Shown here in pieces: positions 5,116 to 6,592 of a stretch of DNA of 6,592 bases. Both the position numbers and the translations under genes were made by a program. The stretch's first letter is position 1. Each line of letters begins with the position of its first letter. The notes beneath the pieces are model-generated. The model was not told the DNA's origin. It made no database searches and was given only the letters and a program-made list of their open reading frames with translations. This DNA is from Candidatus Woesebacteria bacterium (GTDB lineage: Bacteria > Patescibacteriota > Microgenomatia > UBA8517), in contig JAUYMM010000020.1 in NCBI GenBank assembly GCA_030699485.1, positions 1 to 6,592 on the forward strand, in the 5' to 3' direction.

Positions 5116-5144
5116 ACTATAGCATATGACTATGGGTCTGTCAA
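5116..5144 (-). promoter_or_regulatory. near-consensus sigma70 promoter of the small RNA
   Basis: On the minus strand there is a perfect TTGACA (5139-5144), a 17-nt spacer and TATAGT (5116-5121). It is the strongest promoter in the window. It begins 6 nt after the methyltransferase stop codon and fires away from that gene. The predicted start is near 5108. Confidence 0.85.
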
Positions 5145-5150
5145 GTCTTT

Positions 5151-5915
5151 TTACAAATCATCCCTTTTTCTAGCGAGAACGAAAAAAGAAGGACCAAAAT
5201 TAAATTTAGCAAAAGGTATTTGTAATATTCTTTCTAGATCAATTAGCATATGCACGGAAAAAAGTTTTTTAAGTAATGTAGATCTAATATTTGAAACAGA
5301 TCTAACTTCTAATATTTCAAAATTGTATTCTTTTAACTTCTCTATTATCTGATCGGGATGATAGTTTATAAAAGGAAGTGTATTTTTCTTTATATGTTTT
5401 TTACTTCTAATATCTATTGGAAAAATATTTATGGGATAAGTGAAGTCTCCTTTCGAGATACTTCTAATACAGGCCTTAAGATGACTTTTATTTGGAAATT
5501 CAAGTATAAAGTATCCCCTATTTGAGATTAATTTAGATATAATTGCAAACGCTTCATCAATATCTTCAATGTGATGAAGGACACGAACCATTATTGCCAA
5601 ATCAAACGATTTTGATTTAATTAAGTTTGGTATATTTTGAAGTTTGGTTTGAATAAATTCAATGTTTTTAAACTTTGAATATTTTTTTCTAGCTATTGAT
5701 ATTAACTTTGCAGAAGGATCAGTTAAAACAATTTTTTTTGATCTAAATTGGTATGATGGCAATAATCTCCCAAATCCAGTTCCAATTTCAATAATTTTAT
5801 TAACCTTTGGAATTTTTGCAACAAGTTTTTTAAGCGCTAAAAATTCAGATTGGTGTTCGTACTCTCGTCCTTTCCAATAGGACGGATAATCATAGTTGTC
5901 ATATGCTGCTGGCAT
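5151..5915 (-). CDS. class I SAM-dependent methyltransferase
   Basis: A 254-aa cytosolic methyltransferase of the Methyltransf_11/UbiE-like superfamily; the substrate is not readable. SAM-binding motif I is IIEIGTGFGR (41-50), the acidic ribose ligand is in VLTDPS (Asp66), and a catalytic-region motif is FDLAIMVRVLHHIED (104-118). FILEFPNKSH (136-145) forms the following strand. The N-terminus has the distinctive YDNYDYPSYWKGREYEH (5-21). The segment from about 150 to 185 would be the substrate-recognition insertion. The frame stays open to a TTG at 5942, but ATG 5915 is preferred. An extended -10 (TGATACAAT) lies 7 nt before it, making it a leaderless start, and the protein then begins just before its characteristic motif. 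It follows the lysozyme-like gene on the same strand and may also be reached by read-through. Confidence 0.9.
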   Translation of the reverse strand: MPAAYDNYDYPSYWKGREYEHQSEFLALKKLVAKIPKVNKIIEIGTGFGRLLPSYQFRSKKIVLTDPSAKLISIARKKYSKFKNIEFIQTKLQNIPNLIKSKSFDLAIMVRVLHHIEDIDEAFAIISKLISNRGYFILEFPNKSHLKACIRSISKGDFTYPINIFPIDIRSKKHIKKNTLPFINYHPDQIIEKLKEYNFEILEVRSVSNIRSTLLKKLFSVHMLIDLERILQIPFAKFNFGPSFFVLARKRDDL

Positions 5916-5922
5916 AGTAGTA

Positions 5923-5931
5923 ATTGTATCA
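5923..5931 (-). promoter_or_regulatory. extended -10 promoter of the methyltransferase gene
   Basis: TGATACAAT on the minus strand lies 7 nt before ATG 5915. Its TGA is also the stop codon of the upstream lysozyme-like gene (5929-5931). It is identical to the nonamer before the 38-aa gene. There is no clear -35 and no Shine-Dalgarno, so a leaderless message is likely. Confidence 0.6.
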
Positions 5932-6549
5932 TTCCATAGCAAGCATGAATTGATTTACGCCCTTGGCCCATGCTCCATCAGGAGAAGAAGGAGTATATTT
6001 AGTCCAAATAGTATCAGGCGTGGTTAAGCCTTTATTTATATATTCAGTTTTTAATCCTTCCATAACTGTAGTTATTGCTTCTTCATACGATCTAAATCCT
6101 AATGTTCCTTTACTGTGTATACCCCACCCCCAACAATTATAGGTATTTGATGGAATAATTTTACATAAATTTGATTCTTGCTGAGCAATTGCAGGTATAA
6201 GTCTATAATCAAGCCCATATTCATCTGATTTGGTTACCATGAAGTCTTCTAAACCAAGAAGGGGTGAATTATATCTAATTAAGTATTGTTTAATTAGTTC
6301 AGGTCTTGCGTCTTCTGATGTAGCCTCACCTGATATTTTAGGAAATTCACTAGGAAGTGATGCGTAGACTTTAACTCCACCAAAACTATTAGCTGTTAAA
6401 TCTATTTTTTCAGTTTTCTCAAGTGACATTATTGAAAATAAACTAATACCTAAGGTTAATGGAGTTATTAAGAAAAAAATGGCTACTAAAAAAATATTTT
6501 TCCAAAACTCAAAAGAGGGTTTAGCCTCATATTCTAATTGGGTTAACAT
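5929..6549 (-). CDS. membrane-anchored lysozyme-like / glucosaminidase-type protein
   Basis: A 206-aa protein with a short cytosolic head, one membrane span (about residues 19-42), a linker and an external C-terminal domain (about 100-206). DYRLIPAIAQQESN (114-127) resembles the catalytic-Glu helix of SLT/goose-type lysozymes, with Glu125 as the likely acid. NCWGWGIHSKGTLGFRSYEEAI (138-159) matches the region after it in glucosaminidase/lysozyme-like domains. Cys129 and Cys139 could form a disulfide outside the cell. The likely job is cleavage or binding of peptidoglycan at the cell surface. The domain is short, so binding without cleavage remains possible. ATG 6549 gives the full membrane anchor; only a weak AGAG lies before it. 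Its stop overlaps the promoter of the downstream methyltransferase gene. Confidence 0.8.
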   Translation of the reverse strand: MLTQLEYEAKPSFEFWKNIFLVAIFFLITPLTLGISLFSIMSLEKTEKIDLTANSFGGVKVYASLPSEFPKISGEATSEDARPELIKQYLIRYNSPLLGLEDFMVTKSDEYGLDYRLIPAIAQQESNLCKIIPSNTYNCWGWGIHSKGTLGFRSYEEAITTVMEGLKTEYINKGLTTPDTIWTKYTPSSPDGAWAKGVNQFMLAME

Positions 6550-6592
6550 ATATTATCTCTATTAGAATGACATACTGAAATAGTTAAGTCAA

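Noticed and set aside
5662..5880. 72-codon open frame on the + strand inside the methyltransferase gene
   Set aside because: Antisense to the conserved SAM-binding motifs; no initiation signals and an unnatural aromatic-rich composition.
5916..5942. N-terminal extension of the methyltransferase to TTG 5942
   Set aside because: It would overlap the upstream gene and contain the extended -10; ATG 5915 has leaderless geometry and precedes the conserved N-terminal motif directly.
6561..6592. Promoter for the lysozyme-like gene from TTGACT (6587-6592) and TCTAAT (6561-6566), minus strand
   Set aside because: The spacer is 20 nt and the window ends at the -35; plausible but not strong enough to list as a feature.

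Overview
The window is AT-rich and densely packed. It looks like a chromosomal piece of a Candidate Phyla Radiation (Patescibacteria) bacterium, perhaps Microgenomates-like. This rests on composition, short intergenic gaps, and the gene mix: single-pass envelope proteins, a DUF192 protein, a DUF4143 ATPase, a small partner beside a Y-family polymerase, and a methyltransferase with a YDxYDYPxYWKGREYEH start. TGA is used as a stop (484-486 and 5929-5931) and no gene has an in-frame TGA, so code 25 of Gracilibacteria/Absconditabacteria is not in use. No phylogenetic test was possible, so the placement is an inference.

Layout. On the + strand, 1-2195 holds a small alpha/beta hydrolase, an unrecognised 70-aa protein, and a two-gene unit: a 76-aa DUF6504-like protein overlapping a complete Y-family DNA polymerase of the DinB/UmuC type. 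On the - strand, 3535-2155 is a tightly linked four-gene envelope operon. It comprises a 38-aa single-span peptide, a secreted helical protein, a small membrane-anchored acidic protein and an anchored DUF192 protein. Its last gene overlaps the polymerase tail-to-tail. A + strand AAA ATPase with a DUF4143 domain (3664-4908) follows, preceded by a 33-bp-spaced direct repeat that carries its promoter -10.

On the - strand again, there is a tRNA-Leu(UAG) at 4996-4915. Next to it is an apparent orphan small RNA of about 80 nt (about 5108-5028) with a near-consensus promoter and a strong intrinsic terminator. Beyond these are a class I SAM methyltransferase (5915-5151) and a membrane-anchored lysozyme-like protein (6549-5929).

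Common theme. Most transcription units have a -10 hexamer only 5-7 nt before the ATG and no Shine-Dalgarno sequence. This implies leaderless mRNAs at the 521, 3535(-), 3664 and 5915(-) starts, and nearly leaderless at 796. The pattern decides several start codons and exposes the 38-aa gene. The least explained elements are the small RNA, the repeat/operator before the ATPase, and the polymerase-partner cassette. There is no gene-free stretch over 300 bases; the longest protein-free stretch (4909-5150) holds the tRNA and the small RNA.
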